Assembly: GCA_000697665.1 (NCBI GenBank)
Contig: KL197716.1
Location: 1,060,937-1,124,936 of the forward strand
From: Jaapia argillacea MUCL 33604
Taxonomy: Eukaryota > Basidiomycota > Agaricomycetes > Jaapiales > Jaapiaceae
Length of the DNA stretch: 64,000 nucleotides
Reading direction: 5' to 3'
Part shown: positions 32,403 through 42,913 of the stretch, piece by piece
Layout of the letters: every line of letters starts with the position of its first letter
Position numbering within the stretch: the first letter of the stretch is position 1
The notes under the pieces: model-generated
Told to the model about the DNA's origin: nothing
The model's input: the letters and a program-made list of their open reading frames with translations, nothing else
Databases searched by the model: none
Program-made: the position numbers and the translations under genes

Positions 32403-33189
32403 CTATTGGCCGTGATATGCAGAGAAACTGTCCTCGGTCATATTTCTTGTTGACCTCCGTCTCATATCAGGAGAAGCAGTCATGGAATGTGGGTCGGAAG
32501 AGTAGGCCATTTTGACGGGGGATGCACTGTCACCGTAGAACTGACTGGGGTGAATAGCGTTGAATGGTGCGGAAGAGTAAGGGCCCTGAGAAGGTTGTCG
32601 AGGGGATTGTGCGGGAGACAAGGGCATGCCATACTGATATTGATGTGGAGGGGGGTGACGGTGAGATGAAGGGCTGGGAGCGGAGAAGTCATGTGGCTGG
32701 AGAGAACCCCGGCCAGACATTTCTTCTTCCTTTGTGTCGTTCTTGGGTGCGAGTGGGCTGGGATCGTACTGAAGATCTGAACCCTCGTCGACGAAGAACC
32801 TGTTGACGCATTGTAGTCAGGGACTGGGATGTAACTGGCAGAGACGTACTGCTGGGTGCCAATATCCCACTGTGGCCCGCGTGCAGCGCGAGCGGTCATT
32901 AACAGAGAGTTCCATTCGGATGCATTCTCCTGTGAAAGAGTTAAAGTGAGAGATTAGGATGAGAGATGATAGGACTGACGATGGCCTGTGCGAGAGCGCT
33001 GCCGGGCTCGTAGCTGGGCTGGCGGACGTCGAGAACAATGTTTTCTTCTTTCGCAAGGGATTCGAGCTCTGCAGTCATCGCTGGACCGACTCGCTGAGCA
33101 TTGTGTCGGGGCACTTTCACCTTGACTTGTTTGCTGCTTTCACGAGGGGACATCCTAACGATACTTGTCACGCCGTCACGCCATACCAA
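32403..33189 (-). CDS. Unknown basidiomycete protein
   Basis: I do not recognise a family. Three exons fit: a first ending after 'PSYEPGSALAQAI' (donor GTCAGT near 32977), a second 'ENASEWNSLLMTARAARGPQ' region, then a 50-nt intron (donor GTACGT in 'GTQ|Q'). The third starts 'FFVDEGSDLQYDPSPLAP'. The N-terminal ~60 residues are basic and well mixed ('SSKQVKVKVPRHNAQRVG'), with 'NIVLDVRQPSYEP'. The C-terminal half is Pro/Ser/His/Gln-rich and likely disordered, ending 'EDSFSAYHGQ'. About 210 aa. Start at 33189 or the internal Met at 33153. The start codons of this gene and the next are only 38 bp apart on opposite strands. Confidence 0.7.
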
Positions 33190-33227
33190 ACGCGGTCACG
33201 TTGCTCTCTGCAATCCACCTCCAAGCC

Positions 33228-35263
33228 ATGTCTCGCAAAACACCAACTCCCATCCGCGTTACACCGTCTTCAGCTCCATATGAAGCAATGGCTGCCTCAC
33301 AGCAGGCCCACATCGACGACCTCGTCCAGAAGAATCGTACCCTCGCCCACACTGCAGACAAACTCAAGGACCAGCTCGCAAGAGAGGAATCTCGAAGCAA
33401 AGATGCGCTCCATCACATACGCCTCAAGTGGGAGGCAGAACGCAAGGAGTGGCTCGAGGGGTGCGAAACTCTCCAGGCCTGCCACCGCATCGTCAATCTC
33501 AGAACTACCATCCAGTTGGACGCAGAGCGGTTGGCCGTCCTCAAGGAGAGGGAAATTGTCAGGCAGGAGAGACTCGCAAAACTACAGCGAGATTATCGCT
33601 TGTCCTTGTTCACCGCAAAGGAGGCAGAGTGGGAGTCTCAGCTCCTCGATCTCGAACAGGAACTGGCCACCACTCGCCAACAGCACATTCTCAACACAGA
33701 CTCTCTTGTCCAACAACACCAGCAAACTGAATCCAAGTTGAAGGAACGCCTCGTAAGAGTCGCAACTGATTGTTCCCAAAAGGGCAAGGATGCCTTGGAT
33801 GCCAAAAGGGAGAGGGACGAGATTGCAGTACGTGATGGTCGATCGTTCCCTTGGTACAGTATTCATTCCATCCATCTCCCTTAGATAAAGTACACCAAGC
33901 TTCGCGAAATGTACGATACACTTGACTCTTCCGCATCTGCTCATTCTGCCCAGTTCGAGCGTCTCAACTTGCAATTGGACGGCCTCAAAACTACCATTCG
34001 TGAACTTGAACGTGCCAACGACGAGCTCCAACTCAGCAACAGCGATCTCAAGCGTCAGCTCGACAAGTGGCAGAACCTCGACAACAAGGGCGGAGCAGAG
34101 ATGGAAACTCTCAGGAAGCGCCGCGTCGAACTTGAGGTTCAAGTCAAGGAACTCGAAGGGAGGCTTTCTCAGCTGGAAGCCGCGGATGAAGAACACCGGA
34201 CAATGATCGAGAAGCAGAAGAGAAAGCTGGAGAGATACAAAGCCGTCAAGGAAGAATTCGAGGTCGGCGTCTTCTCATTGTCACCGGATTGAATCACACT
34301 GACCGCCAGAAAAGCAAGCACTCGCCGAATCTGAAGCCGTGCTTCAATCGCAAGACCAGGAAGCAGAACAGGCCAAGGTACAACTCGCAAGCGCCCTCCA
34401 GGAGATAGAAGAACTGAAAGCCCAACACCAAGAAGAACTTGCAGCCGTCAAGAGTCGACCAAATAATCCTCGTCAGGTGAGGCATTTCCCGCGGAGTAAC
34501 TTCCGTTACTCAATGTTCTCAAGGCCAAAATCTTGCATGAAGCCGATCCAGATGGAGAAGATTCTGGGGACGAGTTACAGCCAATCGTCCCTCCAATGAA
34601 GAAGCGTGGTCAGGCCAAACCACCGTCGACAACGCGGAACGTCTCCCTTGCCAGGCCAGCCGACCAAGAAGACGTAATCGAGGTGTTCGACGACTTGGAT
34701 TCTCATGACAAGGTCAAGAAAGCAAAAGGGGCTAAGCAACCACCGTCAGAGGCCACCAAGGCGCATCGAAAGCCTCCATCAAAGAAGCAGGCCCGCGATG
34801 GAGGAGAGCAGACTGCCAAAGGACAGGAGAAACCCGTCAAGTCTGAGAAACCACAGGGAAAGCGCGTCAAGCACGCTAGCCTTGACGAGGGAGACGAGGA
34901 TGCTCAGATTGTAAAGGTGAAGAAAGGTCGAGCAGGGGACGTCAGCCGCGGGAAGCAGAAGCACGTGCTGGAGGAGGATGCAAACGATGGGGAAGAAAGT
35001 GACCAAGATCCTTTGCCCAAGAAAAAGCGAAAGATTCAGGTTGTTCCCAATGGACCTGCCGCCTCCTTCACGTGGGACAAACTAAACATGGTGGGTGATT
35101 TCAACGGAATAACTGACCGTCCTCTCATCATGCCGTTGAACAGGGTGATGGTGGCCTTGACATACCTACGGAATTGTCTCCCATCAAGGATAGCGAAGTG
35201 CCCAAAACCGTCCCTGGGAGGTTGGGTACTGCACGGGGATTGGGTCCATTTGGACGACGGTAG
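33228..35263 (+). CDS. Coiled-coil nuclear protein (unknown)
   Basis: Mostly heptad-rich: exon 1 (33228 to about 33828) encodes a long acidic/basic coiled coil ('HIDDLVQKNRTLAHTADKLK' onward). A second coiled coil starts at 'YTKLREMYDTLDSSASAH' (33893) and runs to about 34450 after two short introns. The C-terminal part (34490-35090) is Lys/Glu/Asp-rich with 'LPKKKRKIQVV' (about 35018-35050), a classical monopartite nuclear localisation signal. The last intron (GTGGGT at about 35090) joins to 'GDGGLDIPTELSPIKD' and a conserved-looking end 'TARGLGPFGRR'. About 600 aa. No enzyme domain. It may be a chromatin, kinetochore or spindle-associated protein, but the family is not identified. Confidence 0.75.
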
Positions 35264-35621
35264 TGATGATTGCTTCAAGCGATGATGATCGAAGAATATC
35301 AATTAGATGAGCAGACTACTGTACAAGATATAATGGATGTTGCCACATCATGAAACTCCTCTTCCACGTAGGTCCTGTGTGTAGGGAGCGATTAAAGAGG
35401 CATAATGAATCTGAACCACCAGACGTCAAGAATTGCATCGGTTCCGAGTCCCAAAGTCAGACATAACGTCGACAGAGTACGCAGAGATACCTGATGGTTG
35501 TAAAGTGAGGGAAGGGAAAAAAATTAATGCTCTTATAGACTGCTTCGTTTGTACCTGCTTGGTTGGTGGCGACCCGAACCTCAACTCCCGCTTCACCGAA
35601 ACACTGCATCCTTAATTCACC
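35264..35621. promoter_or_regulatory. Amylase promoter region
   Basis: 358 bp upstream of the GH13 gene. It includes 'ttataga' (about 35536) as a weak TATA-like site and two CG-rich patches. It also carries the 3' end of the coiled-coil gene. No other gene seen. Confidence 0.35.
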
Positions 35622-38192
35622 ATGGACCATCTATACAGGCTCGTAAATTGGTTGCCAGATCTCTTGAGACCCTGGAATCCTCCTCCATCCTTGCCGTCAA
35701 TGAGCTTGACTCCCCGCGACGGACGAGATAATCCGTTGATGGTTCGCCCGCTTGGTCTGTTTCCGCTGGCGGTCACTAAAATGAACTTGAAAGCTCCAAT
35801 TCTTCACTTGGGAAAGTAAACACCCTACCCTGAGCTGGTGGAAGCACCTTGAGAGCCAAGTTCCCCGTCTCTCCCAGATGGGCTTCTCCCAGGTTCGCGC
35901 GTCCCTTGTTCCATCCATGTGCTTTTTGAGACATCAAATAGATTTGGCTACCGCCTCCGAACAAGGCTATGAGGAAGGCAGGTTCTTCAGTGGATTCCTC
36001 GTTGTCACGTCCTGACGAAATCAGGAAGGACAAGGATACGACGCATATGATCTGGTACCCAACTGTTGTCCATACAGCAGAACTGCCCATGACTGAACTT
36101 GCCGTCAGTGGGATCTAGGTGAATTTCAACAGAAGGGTACTATTGCCACCCGTTGGGGTACAAAAGAAGATCTTCAAAGTGCCGTCGCAACAGCCCGCTT
36201 GCATGGGATTGATATACTCATAGACGCCGTTCTTAACGTGGGTTTCTGATTCTTTTACGGTGGCTGTACACTCTGCTGAAGGAAACTCAGCACAAGATTG
36301 GAGGCGACGGAATGGAAACTTTCAAGGCCGTTCCTGTCGACCCAGCTAATCGCTTGAAAGACATTGGTCCCGCTAGAGATATACAAGTGAGGCACTCTTG
36401 CCGTGATATGAGCCGCTAACCCTCATTGCTTCTCAGGGATGGACGAAATTTGATTTTCCTGGTAGAGGGTCAGAGGTATAGTTACCCGAAGTCTATCGAG
36501 AAGTAACCCCCTCACCTCGTTTTTCAGCACAGCAGCTTCCATTGGGACCACACCCATTTTACGGGTTAGTGCCCCTCGCAGCGATAACCTGATTGTGTCA
36601 ATACTGATATGTCCCTTCAGGGATCGATTGGGACAATAAAACACGTTGTAATGGGGTATACCGCATACTTCGTCCTCATAATCACGGATGGTCGCATTAT
36701 GTTGACCGAGAATTGGGCAATTACGATTATCTCCTTGGCGTGGACGTAGGTGTCCGATATTCTACTTGGATTCAATATTCTGACCGTGATATCGTAGATT
36801 GATCATGGACATCCCGAAGTTCGACAAGACTTACTTTCATGGGGGTCCTGGGTCCTTGATGTATGTGAATTGTTGCCTTTGTCGTGCCGCATTTGTCTCA
36901 GCCACTGTAGACCACTGGCGGGGCCGGGTTCAGGCTCGACGCCATCAAACACATAGACAGACGTTTCATCCTCGATTTCGTAAGCGTATGCATATCTTCC
37001 ATTCTTCCTTCTAGCTCATCTATAATATCTTTAGCTCATGAAGGTGCGCTCAGAACCTGGGAGGACAAATATGTTTGCCGTAGCAGAGTACTGGTCTGCA
37101 AAGTATGTGGGCACTGCTTATTCGATTATCCCTGCCCTCATCTCCAATCTTGTAGCGTCAACTTGATTCTCCCCTATATACGAGCTTTCAGTGGTCATGT
37201 AAGCCATTTAGTTCCAAGTGAATGCACGCAGAGTCAATTCTTCATCGGCAGGTCGCATTCTTTGACGTGCCCTTGCATGACAACTTTCATCAAGCGAGCA
37301 AGGGAGGTCGCCAATACGACCTTCGGAAGATTTTTGATCGCACCGTCGTGAAGGTTCGACCTGATGACGCTGTTACTTTTGTAGACAATCATGAGTAGGT
37401 TTATATCGCCCTAGTTTGCTCCATGGTACTCAACTACAGCTGGACAGCACTGTAAGGCCTTTCTCGGTTCATCGTCCCTTCGGTTCTGATTGAAGCATGC
37501 AGCAAATCGGGCAAAGCTTGGAAAGTTGGGTATTTACAGTCTATTCAATTCCATGCCGGTGCGCAGACTAGACTGATTCGCTCCAGGTCTATAGTAGCTT
37601 CAAACTTCAAGCCTATGCACTGATCCTGCTGCGTTCCCATGGTCATCCGTGAGTGTCATTCCATTGCCTTCTTCCCCACTTACAACCACCGATCCACACC
37701 ACAGATGTGTATTCTATGGGGATCTTTATCCCAATGAGGAATGTTATGACGAAGAGATTGCTCAGAACCTCCAGGCGCTTATCGAAGTACGGAAGAGATT
37801 TGCATACGGTCCAATGGAAGATTACTTCGCCACTGCCAATTGTATTGGGTTTGTGCGTTCGGGAGACGACTTGCATCCTGGATGTGTTGTTCTCGTAAGC
37901 AACGATGATGAGAGGTTCGTGTTATGGGAACGGTGGAGGCGGTTCTGACCGCTAACACTCAGTTTTCACAGACCAAAGAATTCTTTTCAGGAAGTTCGAA
38001 TGAATGTTGGCATCGTGAGCTGGTCTTGTGTCCTGATATCCTGAACCATCTGACCCCTCACAGACAAATGCCGGTTGCATATTTCGCACGTACTTAGACC
38101 CCCCTCTCCGGACCCAAGTCTCCTCGGATGGATGGGGAACCTTTTCGTGCCCTGCCAATGGATTACAAGTATGGGTCAAAATCGACGGTTGA
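35622..38192 (+). CDS. Intracellular-type GH13_5 alpha-amylase
   Basis: Hydrolyses alpha-1,4-glucans. The resemblance is to cytosolic bacterial AmyA-type enzymes also found in fungi. The N-terminus has no signal peptide ('MDHLYRLVNWLPDLLRP'). After splicing one reads 'DNPLMLQFFTWESKH', 'GFSQIWLPPPNKA', 'GQGYDAYDLWDLGEF' and 'QQKGTIATRWGTKEDL'. Then come 'GIDILIDAVLNHKIGGDG', 'GFRLDAIKHID' (nucleophile Asp codon at 36938-36940), 'MFAVAEYW' (acid/base Glu codon 37086-37088), 'FFDVPLHDNFHQASK', and 'TFVDNHDT' (third Asp, split by an intron), then 'HGHPCVFYGDLY'. It ends 'GLQVWVKIDG'. All three catalytic acids are present. About 15 short introns, including a likely 4-nt microexon at 37448-37451. 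The 5' end was fixed by the first Met in frame. Convergent with the sugar transporter. Confidence 0.9.
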
Positions 38193-38255
38193 TACGCTAA
38201 TCTACATTGGGTTTTGTCCTGCCTTCTTTCCTGCTCGAATAACGTATACACATCA
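38193..38255. terminator. Convergent 3' region amylase / sugar transporter
   Basis: 63 bp between facing stop codons; the 3' UTRs very probably overlap. Confidence 0.4.
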
Positions 38256-40770
38256 TTAAACTTCATGTCGATGAATCAAGGGTCGAGCCGAACTTGACGA
38301 CGGCGCGGAGGAGATTGGTCTTGTCGTCTCCTTGTGTTCTTCGGCTGGGTCTTTTCGAACATTGTCTTGCATAGAAATCAGGCCCCTTCCCATGCTCATA
38401 GTTGCGGCTTCACCGCCCGTTTGGACGATGTCTAATTGGGGCTCTTCGCCATCGAAAAGGATTGCAGTTTCCTCCAAAGTTAAGCCTAACGAAAAAGGGC
38501 TAAGTCAGCACGTAGAGGTGGCGTAGAGCACGGAAGAGGTGACACCTTTGGTCTCCACGATATACGTGACTATGAATACAACTTCAAGAATGAGCCAGCC
38601 GCAGTAGACAAGATACTGGAGATGGTTTGTCTGTGGGTGGATTTGAAGCTGCAAGGCACCAATGGACGTACATATTTCCATCCCATGGCACCCAAAGCCC
38701 ACGGGTTCACAAACTGATTGAAGGCAATGGTAACAGCGACAGTAAAGTTCTGGAAATCACACAAGTCAGCGAGATCGATGACCCCGGCTACGAAGCGCGC
38801 ACCATAACGGCGAAGCCTTTAGCGCGAATATTGAATGGAAGGATCTCCAATGTATAGGCGATCAACAGGGGAGTGTATGCGAGGTCATAGAAAAGGTAGA
38901 AAAGGAAAATGAGAGGAACGGTGGCTAGAGGTGGAGTCAGCAGCCAGGATCGAGTGAGGGATCTCCTACAACTTGCTCACCGACTGCTGCCGCCTTGTTG
39001 TTGGTTGTGTTGAAGAGAGCGGTTGTCAACGTCCACATGGCAAAAACTAGAACGGAAACAGCCCCCTGTTTAGCTGCGTGGATGTATCATGGTATTGAGA
39101 AACACACCGAGTAACATGCCGGCGTTCGAGATGATGAAGATGGTCCGGCGCCCGAGTTTGTCGACGAGGAGGGCGCCTGTCACAGCACAGACGAGGTTCC
39201 ACACCTGGTGGGACACTTAGCTGCAGTGCTTACTCGACCATTAGCGGATAGTTTTACCATCAGACCACCGTTGAGCGCCGCCTTGGTGCTCGTTGTCGTG
39301 ATACCCACGCCGTCGAGAACAAGATTGATGTAATACGACACCAGGCCGTTTCCACTACACAACATGGTGAAGGGGTGGAGGATAAACGAGTGGAAGTTAA
39401 ACACACCTCCATTGAGAGAAGATTGCGATGGCTATGATGATTCTCATCCGCTTCCTGTTGCCAGTGGTGGAGAATAGTGACCATAGTTTGTTCTTGGAGA
39501 ATTCCTGTTCCAGGCGTAGGGCATGTCGGATTTGAGCCATTTCGAACATGACCAAAGGATCCCGCTCGTCGCCACCGGAGGCGTGGAATCGTGCAAGGAT
39601 ACGAGATGCCTCGCTTTCCTGCGAAACGACGTCAACAACATGGGTGTAATCAGTGCAAGGAGATACTCACTCGACCTTTCGAGATTAACCAACGGGGACT
39701 CTCTGGAACGAACCTACGAAGGGTAAACATAAATGTCGATGAAACTCATTGTCGACAATTGGCTTACCAAATTCCACAAAGTTGCAGGATGGGGACAAAT
39801 GCTTGAACGATCGTGGGTGCTCTCCATGACCACATTGAACCATGTGCCCCGTCGTACGCTCCGAAGCATGCCCACGCAGCTGCAAATCAGATTCAGTGCC
39901 AACGGCGTCTGGTGTAGAAGGCATGAAGGTGCTTACAAAGGATACTCCCCAGATACCATATGGCATTGTAGAGAGAAGTGATTTTACCACGCTGCAACCT
40001 AGATCACCAGATGAACAGTAGATAGCACCACAACGACCTACCTGTGTGGGATATGCCAATTCCGTGATTAGCAACGGCGAGGCATTTAAAGCGAAGGTGA
40101 GTCCAAAGCCGACTATTCGTACACTCGACCATCAATGATGCGTATAACACATCTGATGGAGCCACTCACTGAGAACACGAGCACCGATGAGCATGTCGAT
40201 ACCATTCGCAGCGAACTGGGTTGCCACACCGCCCAACATGACAATGGCCCCAATAAACAGGGTGGCGCGCCGACCGAGAATATCGGATGAGAATGGTGTG
40301 AAAGGGAGTCCCTGTACCGAGAATTATTCAGCCGTGTTACCCCATCGTCAAGTGTCTAGAGAAAGCTTTACAATCAATGACCCGATGTTTTGGGCACTAT
40401 TTATCAGGCCTAGATTGACAATGAGCATAACTCGGCGGGCAGATTAAAAGGAAGGACCCACCCAATCCCTTTCCGTGGGGATGGTGGAAATAATCTTGCC
40501 ATTCCGGTAAGATTTGAAGGCCTAGTGGGGGGGTTCAACGGAGTAAAGATGCGTCGATTTATACGACGTACCGTTCACCAAGGATGAATCATAACCGTTG
40601 ACCGAGGCAGTCAAGAGGGGTAGGAAGAGAAAAAGGTTGAGGATGAGGATCCCTAGACAACCAGATGAGCAATTGAGCTATAGATAGGTCGGGAATGTAG
40701 ACATACCACGATTTCGCCACCATGGACCTCGATGGATAAAGTCGACGACCGTCCATTCGGGCGTCGGCAT
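38256..40770 (-). CDS. MFS sugar transporter (lactose permease/hexose transporter type)
   Basis: Proton-linked sugar porter of the plasma membrane, 12 helices, cytosolic ends. The first exon encodes 'MPTPEWTVVDFIHRGPWW'. TM1 'NLFLFLPLLTASVNGYDSSL' follows, then 'LPEWQDYFHHPHG', the helix 2-3 signature 'DILGRRATLFIGAIV', the loop motif 'FVPESPRWLISK' and 'NGLVSYYINLVLDGVGIT'. After these come 'ALLVDKLGRRTIFIISNAG' and a late 'YIVETKG' joined to 'LTLEETAILFDGEE'. These are the sugar-porter PROSITE-type motifs (GRR, PESPR, ETKG..LEE) in the right order. The tail is Ser/Thr-rich and ends 'SARPLIHRHEV'. There are many introns. The substrate cannot be told from sequence: lactose, hexose and glucoside transporters are close relatives. 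Start 40770 is the first Met with a sensible N-terminus. Confidence 0.88.
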
Positions 40771-41867
40771 AGCAGTTGCGGATCGGTATATACCAGCGGT
40801 ACCGAGATGGGGGGAAATGAAATCACGGAGGGGGGACACTCACAAAGACATACTGGTGGTGGGAACGCGTGGAGAGATCGCTATATAGTACGCAACTGAT
40901 CCCGTCACCCAAGTTTTCTTCTCGCAAGAAGAAGGAAAATGTTCCGACGGAAGGATAGTTAGATCTCGCGAAGCTGAGGTGTGCGGGGAAATAAGGTTGA
41001 TCAGGGATAAACAGGTCACACGTACTGAAAAGTGGTCTCAGTGGGGGTTGGCGGCGAAAGACCGGTAGGTTGCAGTTTTCGCTGGCATCTCGAGCTCGAC
41101 GTAAGCCAAACGAGGAATTCGGACCTTTCTCGCTCTATTCCACAAACAAATTCGTCGCAACCATCACGCGGGTGAGAAAGGCTCAAGGAGGAGTCAGATC
41201 CCGCATCAGCTCGACTAGCCATCTATCGCCAGCGAGGTACATAGTCGAGAGCCCTGGCATGGTAGAATTTGGGGAATCGTCTTGATTGCACCCTGATTGC
41301 ACCCACAGGAAAAGATTTCGATTAGCTACCGTCAGCTGAGAGCTATGCGAACGCAGAGCGTCGGAACCATTCCACGGTGTGCAGAGTTGGATACACAGCC
41401 TGTGGTAGGAGGAGGGCATGTTTGACCACATGGGTGGTACCACCAAAGCAACAAGCGATCCCGCACATGTAATTTCATTGGAGCCATCAGTAAGGCATTA
41501 CACGCTTTGCGAGTTGTTTCAATGTTTGGTGATTGGAATTGAAGACAAAAACGTAGTGGAAAATAAGTCGTTCATTCGTAAAGGAAACGTGAGAAACGTG
41601 AAGTATGTACAACAAGCTCCCAAGCACAACCTACGAGGATGACATCAATAAGGCTACTGAACGAGGCCAAGGTAGCAGCGAACGGACGACGGGGTAAAGG
41701 TAAAGCGAAACCAATGGCGATTACGGATATAAGGAAAGGTACTACTTCTTGGTGACGGGAAGACAGTAGAGGGTCTGGCGCCACGAAACAGAGGGAAAAG
41801 TGTTCAAAGCGATCGTCCTGGAGGGAAACAAGGTAAAATTGTCCCAGGAAATATGGTCCAGGTGTCC
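40771..41867. other. Intergenic region upstream of transporter, no gene seen
   Basis: About 1.1 kb holding the transporter promoter and the 3' flank of the GPI-protein gene. It has 'gtatataccagcgg' (about 40787), a TATA-like site for the transporter in the reverse sense. The frames at 41070-41640 show no family and no codon pattern. I see no RNA gene. Confidence 0.4.
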
Positions 41868-42913
41868 TTATACGAGTAGGGCGGCAACGGCAGCCCCGAC
41901 AACGGCGACGACGCCACCCTGGACCAAGAAGGAAGAGGAGGCGCCACTGGCAGCAGTTGTTGATGAGGCAGGAGCAGTGGTGTGGGTAGTTCTACAATAT
42001 GATCAGATGCATACACGGCAGCTAATAAGTGTAAAAATAGGCTTACGAGGCAGGAGTGGTTCCGGTGGTGGCGGCATGAGTGGTGGTACCTAGTAGGGTC
42101 GGGCTAGTCCCTGGCGTACTCGTAGAGGAGCCAGGGGTAGTGGACGTACCAGTGGTAGACCCAGCAGCAGAAGATGAGGGTGAACCAGCGGTCGTAGACC
42201 CAGCACCAGTGGTGGTCGTGGCGTTGGAATTCAAACAACTAGTCGAAGCTTGAGCGAGGCAATCGGCGTTAGATCAGAATAAATACGATATGGTCTACGT
42301 CACTTACTGCCAGGAATAATCGTAAAGGGAGCCGACTGAGCAGTAGTACCTGTGGAGTCACGAAGAGTAAGGCCGATAGAGGTACCTATTTACAAGAACA
42401 TTGTTAAAACGCGTCTGGGCATGAAATCAAAGGACTTGCCTGAGGCAATGTTCACCACCCAAGTGACCGAAGTCCCGGTTTGTTGGGGGAACTGGTAGAG
42501 GGGAGCGGCACTGGGTTGACCACCTGGAAGGATGCTTGACGAGGGTTGAGTCGATAGATCTGTACGAGCATGGAGAGAACATACCTCTATTCACGATTGG
42601 CCCGATCATCGGCGCGTAAGTGACCGGGTTCCAAACAAGGTAATCCAAGAAACAAACCAAGTAGTAGGGAGCTGATGCCCACAAGTCAGAAACAGCTGTC
42701 GGAAAAAGTGGATGGTACTCACGAGTTCCCGAAGTCCAAGAGAGAAGGACAGGCTCGCATTCGACCACGCTCGCGCTTTGAAAAAACAACGATATCACGT
42801 CAACTCGAGGTGAAAAAAAGCAGGAAAGAGTCGTACGGAGTGTTGATGGTCAGCTGGGCGAGAGCACCAGCAACGAGGGATGCAACGGCAAAGGTGGTTG
42901 ACAAGAACTTCAT
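41868..42913 (-). CDS. GPI-anchored Ser/Thr-rich wall protein (Kre9/Knh1-type N-terminal domain)
   Basis: Secreted cell-surface protein. Exons: 42913-42837, 42775-42723, 42671-42658, 42586-42585, 42534-42440, 42385-42308, 42248-42047, 41991-41868, all in frame, 214 aa. Signal peptide 'MKFLSTTFAVASLVAGALAQ'. The N-terminal domain has 'VVECEPVLLSWTSGTPPYYL', 'ILPGGQPSAAPLYQFPQQTG', 'SVTWVVNIASGTSIGLTLRD' and 'TGTTAQSAPFTI', the basidiomycete Ser-Thr-rich GPI family pattern. A Ser/Thr/Gly/Pro linker (likely O-mannosylated) follows. A hydrophobic C-terminus 'GGVVAVVGAAVAALLV' after small residues 'SGASS' acts as the GPI addition signal. Two oddities: a 2-nt exon (42586-42585) and a GC-AG intron starting at 42439. 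Its role in wall beta-glucan assembly is inferred from family. Confidence 0.85.

Noticed and set aside
41800-42093. Plus-strand frame over the GPI-protein gene
   Set aside because: Antisense shadow of a Ser/Thr-rich coding exon.
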